Source of the DNA: an uncultured Planctomycetaceae bacterium | GTDB lineage: Bacteria > Planctomycetota > Planctomycetia > Planctomycetales > Planctomycetaceae | Assembly: GCA_913031625.1 (NCBI GenBank) | Contig: CAJWGB010000002.1 | Coordinates: forward strand, 1 to 64,000 | Direction of reading: 5' to 3' | Length of the DNA stretch: 64,000 nucleotides | Part shown: piece by piece, positions 43,375 through 51,487 of the stretch | How positions within the stretch are numbered: the stretch's first letter is position 1 | Layout of the letters: each line of letters starts with the position of its first letter | The notes under the pieces: model-generated | The model's database searches: none | Seen by the model: only the letters and a program-made list of their open reading frames with translations | Told to the model about the DNA's origin: nothing | Made by a program: the position numbers and the translations under genes

Positions 43375-44520
43375 CTATTCGAACCGGACTTCTTCTTCGT
43401 GCAATGCTGGAGTCACCGCGGCGTCCCATTCCGGTTCTTCCCCGAATTCTGCATTCTGATCCCACTCCGGTTCTGCACCGAAGTCTGACCCTGAGAAGTC
43501 CTCGGTGAGTCCGGTAGTCTGGATTCCTGTGGAAGGAGCAATGGCTCGCTGGCGTGCACTGGTCGACAGTGGATCTTCGGACAACTGCTCAAACTCAGGA
43601 GGTACTTCGAACTCGGGAGGCGCGATGGATTCCTGGTGCGGCGGATAGCCCATGTGCTGTCGTGCAATATCCCCGATGTCGATGACTGTGGATCCTCGGG
43701 ACGGCAACTGCCAGACGCCGGCTGGCAGGGTTGGATTCGTTTCGATCTTGTTGAATGACAATGAGATCTTTGTGCGAACCTGAGGGAACTCGAGTGCGAC
43801 TCGGGTTGGAATGCGGTGATTGTTTTGAGTCCTGTGTTCAGAAAGGTGGGCGCTGACCAGGATGTTTGAATGGCTGTCCTCGATTCGATGCTCGATCACC
43901 ACTCCCCGGACCGTATCCACCTTAATGATGTTTCTTTGAGGGCGACCTGACGGGCGATCTTCGACTGCGATCAGCCAGAGTTCGCCAGAGCCTGTCGGTC
44001 CCTTTACAAGCTGGTAGTCTTCCGGGTTCAGCGGTTTGACACCCAGAACCACCATCAGCCAGTTGGGATCAATCGAGGGCAGGCCCGTTTGTGCATGTTG
44101 AAGAAGTTTTGTGTCGTGGTGCTTCCACGTGGCCAGTTCTTCGGGGCCGGGTTTGACCCAGATCCAGCAGCGTTCGGCGTTACTTCCGAGGTCAGCTTCT
44201 GAAACAAGGTTTTCGGCCGTCAGGCGAAAGTAGTGTGGGGCACGACAGGCGATGGATCCGTGGAGAGGCGGTACCACAACCCTGGGCATTTTGACCCACA
44301 TCGTGGCAGAAGATGACTTCCAGCCTTCGAGTCCCTGGTGTTGCATATTGATGTGTTCGACCAGTTGGTCGCGCGTAATCTCTGTTGAGAGGACAGGGTC
44401 AATGTTCTCGGCCCTGTTCAGCCATGCGAACTGGCATCCACAGAGTCCGTACAGCGCAACCGCAAGCAGCACGACACGGCATGCGTTGTGGTAGACGAGT
44501 TGAACATGTTGAGTGATCAT
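43375..44520 (-). CDS. Lipoprotein of unknown function
   Basis: A 381-residue protein with a lipobox (LCGC, about residue 29) after the hydrophobic VVLLAVALYGL. The N-terminal half is beta-strand-rich with SSATMWVKMP, PHYFRLTA and AERCWIWVKPGPEEL, which recalls LolA/LolB-like lipid-binding folds, but the match is weak. The C-terminal 100 residues are Pro/Glu-rich with the repeated phrase AEPEWDQ / EEPEWDA and look disordered. It lies 27 bases downstream of the next gene on the minus strand, so the two likely form an operon. Confidence 0.75.
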   Translation of the reverse strand: MITQHVQLVYHNACRVVLLAVALYGLCGCQFAWLNRAENIDPVLSTEITRDQLVEHINMQHQGLEGWKSSSATMWVKMPRVVVPPLHGSIACRAPHYFRLTAENLVSEADLGSNAERCWIWVKPGPEELATWKHHDTKLLQHAQTGLPSIDPNWLMVVLGVKPLNPEDYQLVKGPTGSGELWLIAVEDRPSGRPQRNIIKVDTVRGVVIEHRIEDSHSNILVSAHLSEHRTQNNHRIPTRVALEFPQVRTKISLSFNKIETNPTLPAGVWQLPSRGSTVIDIGDIARQHMGYPPHQESIAPPEFEVPPEFEQLSEDPLSTSARQRAIAPSTGIQTTGLTEDFSGSDFGAEPEWDQNAEFGEEPEWDAAVTPALHEEEVRFE

Positions 44521-44547
44521 TCCCTGATCCCGTTTCTTTCCTGATCG

Positions 44548-45039
44548 TCAGGCAGCCTGTTGCGGTGAGGCGCCTCCAAACAGCTGTTCCTGAAACTCAG
44601 CGACCTGTTCGTCCGTCAGTGACCGTTCCAATACGTCAAATGGTCCTTCACCTCCGCTGCCGATCAGCCGCATTGCCGGCTGGTCGTTAAATTCAACATT
44701 GTCTTCCAGAATGAGTCGCTTGCGTCGCAGCAGCAGCAGGGCAAGGACATACAGATAGTCCAGCTGTGCCGTGTTGGGCGACTCCGTCAACTGAAGAAAG
44801 GTGGCCAGGAGGGAGTCGGTATCCATGACCTTGCGGACTTCTTCGGCTGACTTTGGGATCTGGCACTGCCAATGGCCCAGACTGTCTTCCTGGGGACCGT
44901 CCCATGCTTCTTCGGAATAGTCCTCACGAACGATTTTTCCGGCGATCTCGCGCAGCACGGACCAGCAGGTCGATCCCGGTTGAAGGGCTTCACCAGATCC
45001 AGCGCAGTACTTCCCAACGGGGCGAAGGTTGATGTCCAC
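44548..45039 (-). CDS. Conserved hypothetical protein
   Basis: A 163-residue soluble protein without a signal peptide. The middle is helical with YLYVLALLLLRRKRLILED, and the N-terminus has a Cys pair-like pattern (YCAGSGEALQPGSTCWS). Such small proteins sit next to lipoprotein genes in planctomycetes, but I do not know the family. It is probably the first gene of a two-gene operon with the lipoprotein gene. Confidence 0.65.
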   Translation of the reverse strand: MDINLRPVGKYCAGSGEALQPGSTCWSVLREIAGKIVREDYSEEAWDGPQEDSLGHWQCQIPKSAEEVRKVMDTDSLLATFLQLTESPNTAQLDYLYVLALLLLRRKRLILEDNVEFNDQPAMRLIGSGGEGPFDVLERSLTDEQVAEFQEQLFGGASPQQAA

Positions 45040-45344
45040 GTGACTGTCCAGAATTCAGGGCAACCTATGGATCCTACGTCAAACCCTGATGGCGGGCCAA
45101 GACGAGGTTTTTAGGCGAGAAAACCGCTGCAATGCGGGGAGCAGGAGACCAGGTGTCATGTTGCCAAACAGCAACTCTCATCCTTCGTAACCGAAAAAAA
45201 ACACCATTTCTGCCGAGTTTGGAAAAACCAGCATTTCCAGTTGAGCTTCGCAGTCTCCCCAGAATACCCTTACCGGGACAGTTTTCCCTGTCTCTTCGGG
45301 CGTCACGGGTCGCAATCCGGGCCGGTTCATTTTTGCCTCACCGT

Positions 45345-45374
45345 TTGACTCCGCCCTGAAATATGGCATTTAAA
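45345..45374 (+). promoter_or_regulatory. Possible promoter of the Cys-rich secreted protein gene
   Basis: A TTGACT -35-like hexamer at 45345-45350 is followed 17-18 bases later by an AT-rich -10-like stretch (TTTAAA, 45369-45374), about 55 bases before the start codon. Planctomycete sigma-factor preferences are only partly known, so this is tentative. Confidence 0.35.
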
Positions 45375-45429
45375 AGCAGGGTAACGCTTTTCCTTCGAAT
45401 TCACTTCACTTTCAAAAAGGATGTTAACT

Positions 45430-45864
45430 ATGAGCAAACTGATGAAACTGGCAGGCGCCATGCTTGCAGTCGTCATTGCCGGGCCAGCTTTCGCAGTTGA
45501 CCTGACACCCGTTCCAGTCATTCCAGGACTGGTACCAGCGGCACCTGCACCTGAAGCAGTTCTGCTGGACGAAGCTCCAGAAGAGCTGTTTGAGTGCGTT
45601 AAGTACGTTGACAGGCACGAAATGCACTGCTGTGCTGTTGAGAAGATCATCAAAGTTAATGATCCATGTGCTGTTAAGTGCAAGCGAAACTGCTGCTGCT
45701 GCGAAGAGCCAAAGTGCGTCTACATTAAGATCTGCGTTCCGCCATGTGGCTGCGAGCAGATTCGATGCCGTCGTGATGGCGACCGCATTCGATACTCGTA
45801 CGGCAAGTATGCTGTCGATGTACGCGTCAAGAAGGGCTACATCGTTGTAGACTATCAGGACTAG
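45430..45864 (+). CDS. Small secreted cysteine-rich protein
   Basis: About 144 residues from the ATG at 45430, which has AAAGGA at a good distance; an in-frame ATG lies at 45421. The signal peptide (MKLAGAMLAVVIAGPAFA) is clear. The mature protein has a Pro/Ala linker and then 14 cysteines in about 80 residues, including CCAVEK, NCCCCEE, CVPPCGC and IRCRRDGDR, before a beta-rich end (VRVKKGYIVVDYQD). The family is not recognised. Disulfides, metal binding or a surface coat role are possible. It has its own promoter and a strong terminator, so it is probably highly expressed. Confidence 0.8.
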   Translation: MSKLMKLAGAMLAVVIAGPAFAVDLTPVPVIPGLVPAAPAPEAVLLDEAPEELFECVKYVDRHEMHCCAVEKIIKVNDPCAVKCKRNCCCCEEPKCVYIKICVPPCGCEQIRCRRDGDRIRYSYGKYAVDVRVKKGYIVVDYQD

Positions 45865-45974
45865 AACCAGTCCTGAAACTGATGCGAAGCACTCGGATCG
45901 GTTTTCGGAAGGGTAGATGAAGACCAGAGCGAAGCTGAAGTCACGAACCAGCCTCGCAGACTGGGTAACACGAG

Positions 45975-46006
45975 CGGGACGCATCTTTGATGCGTCCCGT
46001 TTTTAT
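45975..46006 (+). terminator. Intrinsic terminator after the Cys-rich gene
   Basis: A perfect 11-base-pair hairpin (45975-45985 with 45989-45999) with a TTT loop, immediately followed by TTTTTATTT. This is a textbook rho-independent terminator on the plus strand, about 110 bases after the stop. Confidence 0.92.
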
Positions 46007-46064
46007 TTGCAGTAACTGGCGTATCATCTGCGCAGTCCCTGTTCCCTGAATCAGCAGAATTAAA

Positions 46065-47495
46065 ATGGCGTTTCCCCGCATCTCCGGCCTTAAGACTCCA
46101 GAACAGTTTCAGCAGCGACTTGAGCAACTCAAAATTGCTCTGCCCTTCGATTCAGAAATGACAGACGAGGGCATCAGCAGCCTGGCACAGCCTCTGGTGT
46201 CTCGCGCTGGATTGATCAGCAACCGATTCTGCATCCTGCCGATGGAGGGGTGGGACGGTACTCAGGACGGACGTCCGACGGATCTCACACGCCGTCGCTG
46301 GAAGAATTTTGGACTCAGTGGTGCAGGATTGATCTGGGGAGGGGAAGCCGTTGCCGTGCGGCAGGATGGTCGAGCGAATCCCAATCAGCTGCTGTTGAAG
46401 GAGGAGCATCTCAGCGAGTTTGAGTCGTTGCATACTCTGCTCGTGCAGACTCATGAAGAACAATTTGGATCAACAGATGGACTGTCAGTAGGTTTGCAGC
46501 TGACTCATTCCGGCCGCTTTTCACGCCCGAATCAAAAAACTCAACCGGAACCTCGGGTTGCTTACAGACATCCGGTTCTCGATGGACGCGTGGGTGTCGA
46601 CAGTGATGAGCCAATCCTGTCAGATGATGAACTCAAGCAGTTGATTGAGGACTTCGTTGCTGCCGCCGTGAAAGCTCAGAAGGCTGGGTTTCGCTGGGTG
46701 GATGTGAAGCATTGCCATGGCTACCTCGGGCATGAAATCCTGTCCGGATTTGATCGGCCGGGAGAGTTCGGTGGTACCTTCGACAACCGGACGCGTTTTC
46801 TCCGTGAGATTGTCAGTGGAATACGAACAGAGGCTCCCGGTCTGGGAATTGGTGTGCGAGTGAGCATCTTTGATTTCACTCCTTATCAGCCCGGAGAGTC
46901 AGAAGAACGAACGGGTGTGCCGTCCGCGGAAGGGCACTACTCTCATGCCTTTGGAGGCGACGGGACAGGGCAGGGCATCGACCTTGAGGAACCCTTCCAG
47001 CTGGTCCGGCTGATGCAGGAACTTGAGATTGACCTGCTGTGCACGTCGTGTGGAAGCCCGTACTACAATCCTCACATTCAGAGACCAGCATTGTTTCCGC
47101 CATCGGATGGTTACCAGCCGCCCGAAGATCCTCTGGTTGGTGTGAACCGTCAGATTCAGGCGACGGCTCAGCTCAAGCAGGCCTTCCCTGACATGATTGT
47201 TGTGGGGACCGGTTACTCCTATCTGCAGGAGTGGTTGCCAAACGTCGCACAGGCTGTCGTTCGGCGGCGATTGGTCGATTCAGTGGGGCTCGGTCGCATG
47301 GTGCTGTCTTATCCCGATCTCCCGGCGGATGTTTTGGCTGGCAAAGCCCTCACCCGAAAACGCATCTGTCGAACATTCAGCGACTGCACAACGGCTCCTC
47401 GAAACGGAATGATCTCCGGCTGTTTTCCTCTGGACCCGTTTTATCGTGAAATGCCCGAACGTGAGGAGCTGGTTCAGCTGAAGAAAGACGGCTAG
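46065..47495 (+). CDS. NADH:flavin oxidoreductase (Old Yellow Enzyme family)
   Basis: A 476-residue FMN-dependent TIM-barrel oxidoreductase. FMN-binding signatures include NRFCILPMEGWDG, GVGLQLTHSGR-like GLQLTHSGRFSRP, VDVKHCHGYLGHEIL and VGTGYSYLQEW. The catalytic HCH-GY block resembles the 2,4-dienoyl-CoA reductase/OYE class. A C-terminal Cys-containing segment (RKRICRTFSDCTTAPRNGMISGC) might bind a metal or cluster, but the full FeS motif of dienoyl-CoA reductase is not clear. Substrate unknown. It stands alone after the terminator. Confidence 0.9.
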   Translation: MAFPRISGLKTPEQFQQRLEQLKIALPFDSEMTDEGISSLAQPLVSRAGLISNRFCILPMEGWDGTQDGRPTDLTRRRWKNFGLSGAGLIWGGEAVAVRQDGRANPNQLLLKEEHLSEFESLHTLLVQTHEEQFGSTDGLSVGLQLTHSGRFSRPNQKTQPEPRVAYRHPVLDGRVGVDSDEPILSDDELKQLIEDFVAAAVKAQKAGFRWVDVKHCHGYLGHEILSGFDRPGEFGGTFDNRTRFLREIVSGIRTEAPGLGIGVRVSIFDFTPYQPGESEERTGVPSAEGHYSHAFGGDGTGQGIDLEEPFQLVRLMQELEIDLLCTSCGSPYYNPHIQRPALFPPSDGYQPPEDPLVGVNRQIQATAQLKQAFPDMIVVGTGYSYLQEWLPNVAQAVVRRRLVDSVGLGRMVLSYPDLPADVLAGKALTRKRICRTFSDCTTAPRNGMISGCFPLDPFYREMPEREELVQLKKDG

Positions 47496-47777
47496 AACCA
47501 GCTCGGACTGACCCAGGTCCCTGCCGGAGTCGACATGGATGAAGACGCTGCGTTCCTGCAGACAATCGTCAGGATGACTCGATTCGGTTGATGCACGCAG
47601 GCAGGCTGCGAAGAGCAGGGCGATACTCGTGAGGAGTTCCTCCACCATTTAAAACGACAGGATTACCACGGAGGGCACAGAGAATCACGCAGAGGGAACA
47701 GGCGGCCGGACAAGGACTGCGCTTTTGGTAGAATGCTGTTGAACTGTGTGACAGCGCGATCGAGAAACACTCACTCC

Positions 47778-49052
47778 ATGAAAATCGCAATCATCACTGC
47801 TGGTGGCGCGGGAATGTTCTGCGGCTCATGCATGCAGGACAATACCCTCGCGCGTACGCTGCGGCTGGCCGGTGAAGATGCGGTCCTGGTGCCCACGTAC
47901 ACTCCTATCCGAGTGGATGAAGACGATGTCAGTGTGGAACGCGTGTTTATGGGAGGTATCAACGTTTACCTCGACTCTGTGGTGCCCGGCTGGAAGCGGC
48001 TTCCGAGGTGGATGACAGGCTGGCTGAATCGTCCTGGCATTATTCAGAAGCTGACTCGATTCGGAAACAACACAGACGCGGCTCACCTTGGCTCGCTGAC
48101 TCTGGACATGCTGAAGGGCAGTGCAGGGCCACAACAGCGTGAGGTCACTGACTTCGTGGCCTATCTTGCAGATGAAATGCAGCCGGATGTTGTCCTGTTC
48201 AGCAATGCACTTCTGTCGGGGGTGATGCCGGAACTCCGACGACGCTATTCCGGCGCGGTGCTGTGTCTGCTCCAGGGAGACGATATTTTTCTTGACGCTC
48301 TCAGCAAACGCTGGAAGAAACCAGTTATGGATCAGCTGCAGGCGAACTGCAGATTGTTCGACGGTTTCGTCACCCACAGTCAGTACTATGAAGACTTCAT
48401 GAGGGATTATCTGCAACTGCAGGACGCAGCGTTTACGCGAATCCCACTCTCGATTGATCCGGCTATTCCTGAAACTCCGGCTCCGCAGCCAACCGGAACG
48501 ATCGGTTACTTCGCACGCATCTGTCCTGAGAAAGGGATCCAGAATCTCCTCGCCTCAGCGGACATTCTTAAGGAATACCCGACAGCCCGCTTTCAGATTG
48601 GCGGTTACCTGCCGTCACAGCATCGCCGGTGGTTCGAGAAACTGCGTGCAAAGGCAGAACGTGTTGCGCCCGGACAGATCGAATGGCTGGGGAGCCCTGA
48701 GACACGAGAGGAGAAGTTTCAGATCATCAGCCAGTTTGATGTGCTGTGTGTGCCGACTGATTATCGCGAGCCCAAGGGACTCTACGTTCTGGAGGCAGGG
48801 CTGCTGGGTATTCCGTGTGTCCTGCCCAATCATGGTGCATTTCCCGAGTTGGCAGCTGAACTCCAGTCATGCCATCTTTATGATCCCGGCGACAGGGACG
48901 GTCTGAAAAATGCTCTTCGGACTGTTCTGCGAGAACCACCTTCGCATGACGAGCTGCAGCTGCCGCAGCGTGTGCGGCATGCGTACGGTATGCAGGAAAC
49001 TGCCCCGAGAATCTGCGAGGCGGTTGGGACGTTTTTGAAGGCGCCGGAATGA
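47778..49052 (+). CDS. Glycosyltransferase family 4
   Basis: About 424 residues from the ATG at 47778 (MKIAIITAGGAGMFCGSCMQDN), which is the natural start of this GT-B enzyme; the frame opens 45 bases upstream. The C-terminal half has TIGYFARICPEKGIQNLL and YREPKGLYVLEAGLLGIPCVLPN, the donor-binding E-x7-E region of GT4. The acceptor is unknown. The stop overlaps the acpS start by four bases (ATGA), so translation is coupled; an envelope or lipid role would fit. Confidence 0.9.
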   Translation: MKIAIITAGGAGMFCGSCMQDNTLARTLRLAGEDAVLVPTYTPIRVDEDDVSVERVFMGGINVYLDSVVPGWKRLPRWMTGWLNRPGIIQKLTRFGNNTDAAHLGSLTLDMLKGSAGPQQREVTDFVAYLADEMQPDVVLFSNALLSGVMPELRRRYSGAVLCLLQGDDIFLDALSKRWKKPVMDQLQANCRLFDGFVTHSQYYEDFMRDYLQLQDAAFTRIPLSIDPAIPETPAPQPTGTIGYFARICPEKGIQNLLASADILKEYPTARFQIGGYLPSQHRRWFEKLRAKAERVAPGQIEWLGSPETREEKFQIISQFDVLCVPTDYREPKGLYVLEAGLLGIPCVLPNHGAFPELAAELQSCHLYDPGDRDGLKNALRTVLREPPSHDELQLPQRVRHAYGMQETAPRICEAVGTFLKAPE

Positions 49053-49423
49053 TTCTTGGGCTTGGAACAGACATCGTGGAAATCAGTCGTGTGCGTTCGA
49101 TGATCGAACGTCATGGTAATGCGTTTCTTGAACGGTGCTTTACCGATGCCGAGCGTGCCTACGCGGACAAACATCGCGATGGCACGACCCGCTACGCGGG
49201 GCGCTGGGCCGCCAAAGAGGCAGTCGTCAAAGTTCTGGGGACAGGCTTCGTTAAGGGCATCACATTTCACGATGTGGAGGTCCTGCCGGAACCATCGGGA
49301 CGCCCTGTTGTAACGCTCAGTGGTGAAGCGAAAGATATCGCGGACAACATGGGGATCACCCAGATCCTTGTCACGATCTCTCACGCCGATGAATACGCGA
49401 CAGCGACGGCGATTGCTACCTGA
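49049..49423 (+). CDS. acpS: Holo-[acyl-carrier-protein] synthase
   Basis: A 124-residue AcpS-type phosphopantetheinyl transferase, the normal length. It transfers 4'-phosphopantetheine from CoA to a serine of ACP. The magnesium ligands D8 (GLGTDIVEI) and E57 (WAAKEAVVKVLGTG) are present, and the C-terminal ILVTISHADEYA segment is intact. It starts in the last codons of the glycosyltransferase gene (ATGA overlap). Confidence 0.96.
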   Translation: MILGLGTDIVEISRVRSMIERHGNAFLERCFTDAERAYADKHRDGTTRYAGRWAAKEAVVKVLGTGFVKGITFHDVEVLPEPSGRPVVTLSGEAKDIADNMGITQILVTISHADEYATATAIAT

Positions 49424-49608
49424 GTTGCTTTCTTCCGGCAGAGCCCCTGGATTGCGCCCCGAGCTGCCGCTCGACCCTCCCCTTGGTGGGTACAGGAATC
49501 CGGGATTGCGGCGGATTCCAGGTTTCTGGATCTCAAGCTCGACTTGACCGGCTGCCCGTCCGGTCGGGAGAATCCTCCGACCATTCAACCAGCCAGTATC
49601 TTTCTGTC

Positions 49609-50526
49609 GTGATCACGGAAGCACTTCAACACTGCCACGGAATCGGCCCGGTTCGCCTGCATCAGCTTCAGGATGCCGGCGTGCGGACGTGGCATGATGC
49701 AGTGGATCATCCCGATAGACTGCCGAAATCTCTCAGGCAGACCGTCGTGGAAGAATGCGAACGGTGCCTTGAAGCTCAGCGCACTGGCGACCTTGAGTAC
49801 CTTGTTCAGACGCTGCATCCTCAGGATCGCTGGCGAATCCTCCATGAGTACTTTGATCGTGCGTCATGGTTTGACATCGAAACGACGGGCCTGGAAGTCG
49901 ACAGTCTGATTTCTGTAATCGTCTGCTGGCATCGAGGGCAACTGCATACCTTTGTGCAGGGTGAGAACCTCGACGACTTTCTGGATCTGCTGGAGGACGT
50001 CGACCTGCTCGTCAGTTTCAACGGAAGCGCATTCGATGTGCCACGGGTGGCTGACGGCTTCCGGATACCGGAGATGCCCTGCCCGCATCTGGATTTGAGA
50101 TGGATCTGCTACTGGCATGGGCTCGAAGGCGGTCTCAAACAGATCTGCGAAGATATCGAGATTCAGCGTCCTGCAGATTTGCGGAACACCGATGGCGAAG
50201 AAGCTGTCTGGTTATGGGAACAATGGCAAAGTCGTCGCGACAGACAGGCCCGCGCAAAGCTCATCCGCTACTGCGCCGCTGATGTTATGCTGATGCGTCC
50301 GGTCGCGAACAGCATTCTGGAACGAGCTCCAATGTCTGCGGAGCAGATCTGGGACGGCCTTCCTGAAGAGCTGAATTCCAGTGAGACTCCGCTGACCAGA
50401 GTTGATGCTCCTGAGGATAGTACTGACAGTGCGGACCGACATCGCAGACGGCGTGAGTTGCTCGCCGGTAAGTTCGGCCCGGCCGGTCCTTCAAGACTCC
50501 GTACTCTACGGCGGCGAAAACCATGA
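49609..50526 (+). CDS. YprB-like RNase H-fold 3'-5' exonuclease domain protein
   Basis: The frame is open from a TTG at 49483, but family similarity starts near the GTG at 49609, which I prefer. It is about 305 residues. Residues 3-55 resemble a helix-hairpin segment (ALQHCHGIGPVRLHQLQDAG). The RNase H-like core has D89 and E91 (WFDIETTG), SFNGSAFDVPRV and YCAADVMLM, consistent with a DEDD-type nuclease as in YprB. Substrate unknown; nucleic-acid processing is likely. It overlaps the next gene by four bases (ATGA). Confidence 0.82.
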   Translation: MITEALQHCHGIGPVRLHQLQDAGVRTWHDAVDHPDRLPKSLRQTVVEECERCLEAQRTGDLEYLVQTLHPQDRWRILHEYFDRASWFDIETTGLEVDSLISVIVCWHRGQLHTFVQGENLDDFLDLLEDVDLLVSFNGSAFDVPRVADGFRIPEMPCPHLDLRWICYWHGLEGGLKQICEDIEIQRPADLRNTDGEEAVWLWEQWQSRRDRQARAKLIRYCAADVMLMRPVANSILERAPMSAEQIWDGLPEELNSSETPLTRVDAPEDSTDSADRHRRRRELLAGKFGPAGPSRLRTLRRRKP

Positions 50527-51299
50527 GTACTGAGGATGTAGAATCGGATCCTCAACCGCCAGAAGCATTGAACGACAGTCGTCGAACACAGGCGCACGTG
50601 ATTCCCTTTGTTGTCTTCATGGTGTTCCTGCTGGTACCGGATCTCCTGGCGGAACCAGAGGGCAATGATACTCCATGGTATCTGGCTCATCCGACGCAAT
50701 GGATCTACCCATTACAGTGTGTGTCCTGCCTTACCGCGCTGATTTTTTATCGCCGCCAATATGAACTCACGATGCCGCGCGGCGCTACGCTTGCTGTTGG
50801 GGCGGGAATCCTCGGGATCGGATTCTGGCTGCTCCCCGGTCTGATCTATCAATGGCTCGACCTCACTCCGGGCTGGTGGAAATACCTTGGTCTCGACCCA
50901 CGTGCTGAGGGCTTTGATCCGACAGCAGCAGCCACTCAAGGCTCAGTCGGCTGGCTCGCAGCTGTTGGATTTCGTTTCCTGCGGATGGTGATTGTGGTCC
51001 CGCTGATTGAAGAGATCTTCTGGCGCGGATTCCTGATGAGACTGTTGATTGACCCGGATGGCGACTATTGGAAGGTGCCTTTTGGAACCCATCACGTCCG
51101 TGCGATGTGGGGGGTGACGATCGTCTTTGTACTGGTCCATTCGCCTGTGGACTATGTCGGGGCGCTGGTGTATGGACTGCTGACGTACGTGGTCACCATC
51201 AGGACAAAGAGCCTTTCTGCGTGCGTTCTGATGCACGCCGTGGCAAACCTGCTGCTGGGCCTGTACGTGATGCAGACCGGCCAGTGGGGATACTGGTAA
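50523..51299 (+). CDS. CAAX prenyl protease-related protein (CPBP family)
   Basis: A 258-residue multi-pass membrane protein of the CPBP/ABI metalloprotease family. The catalytic EEIFWRGF motif has E163 and E164 with R168. The metal His residues follow in FVLVHSPVDY and VLMHAVANLLLG. The FLRMVIVVPLIEEIFWRGFL phrase resembles the subgroup linked to exosortase/PEP-CTERM systems, although no exosortase is in the window. The gene overlaps the YprB-like gene by four bases and ends the GT4-acpS operon. Confidence 0.88.
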   Translation: MSTEDVESDPQPPEALNDSRRTQAHVIPFVVFMVFLLVPDLLAEPEGNDTPWYLAHPTQWIYPLQCVSCLTALIFYRRQYELTMPRGATLAVGAGILGIGFWLLPGLIYQWLDLTPGWWKYLGLDPRAEGFDPTAAATQGSVGWLAAVGFRFLRMVIVVPLIEEIFWRGFLMRLLIDPDGDYWKVPFGTHHVRAMWGVTIVFVLVHSPVDYVGALVYGLLTYVVTIRTKSLSACVLMHAVANLLLGLYVMQTGQWGYW

Positions 51300-51310
51300 G
51301 CAGTGATCTG

Positions 51311-51430
51311 GGTGGCACCGGCTCCGCTGGCAAAGCCAGCGCAACCCCGGCGTGCTTTAATCTTAGCGGAGCGGCGCGAGCCGCCCGGCCGAGCAGGGTT
51401 TCGGGGCGGCTGCCGTTTCGGTCCATTCGA
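51311..51430. repeat. GC-rich inverted-repeat (REP-like) region
   Basis: The gap between convergent genes contains GCTGGCAAAGCCAGC (a 6-bp stem, about 51327-51341) and GAGCGGCGCGAGCCGC. Such palindromic clusters are typical REP-like intergenic elements in this phylum, and one may act as a bidirectional terminator. No second copy was compared, so repeat status is inference. Confidence 0.4.
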
Positions 51431-51487
51431 ACCCTGAGGGTTGTTTGGCCGGAGTGCTTGTGCACTTCCACTATGATGTGGGCGGCT

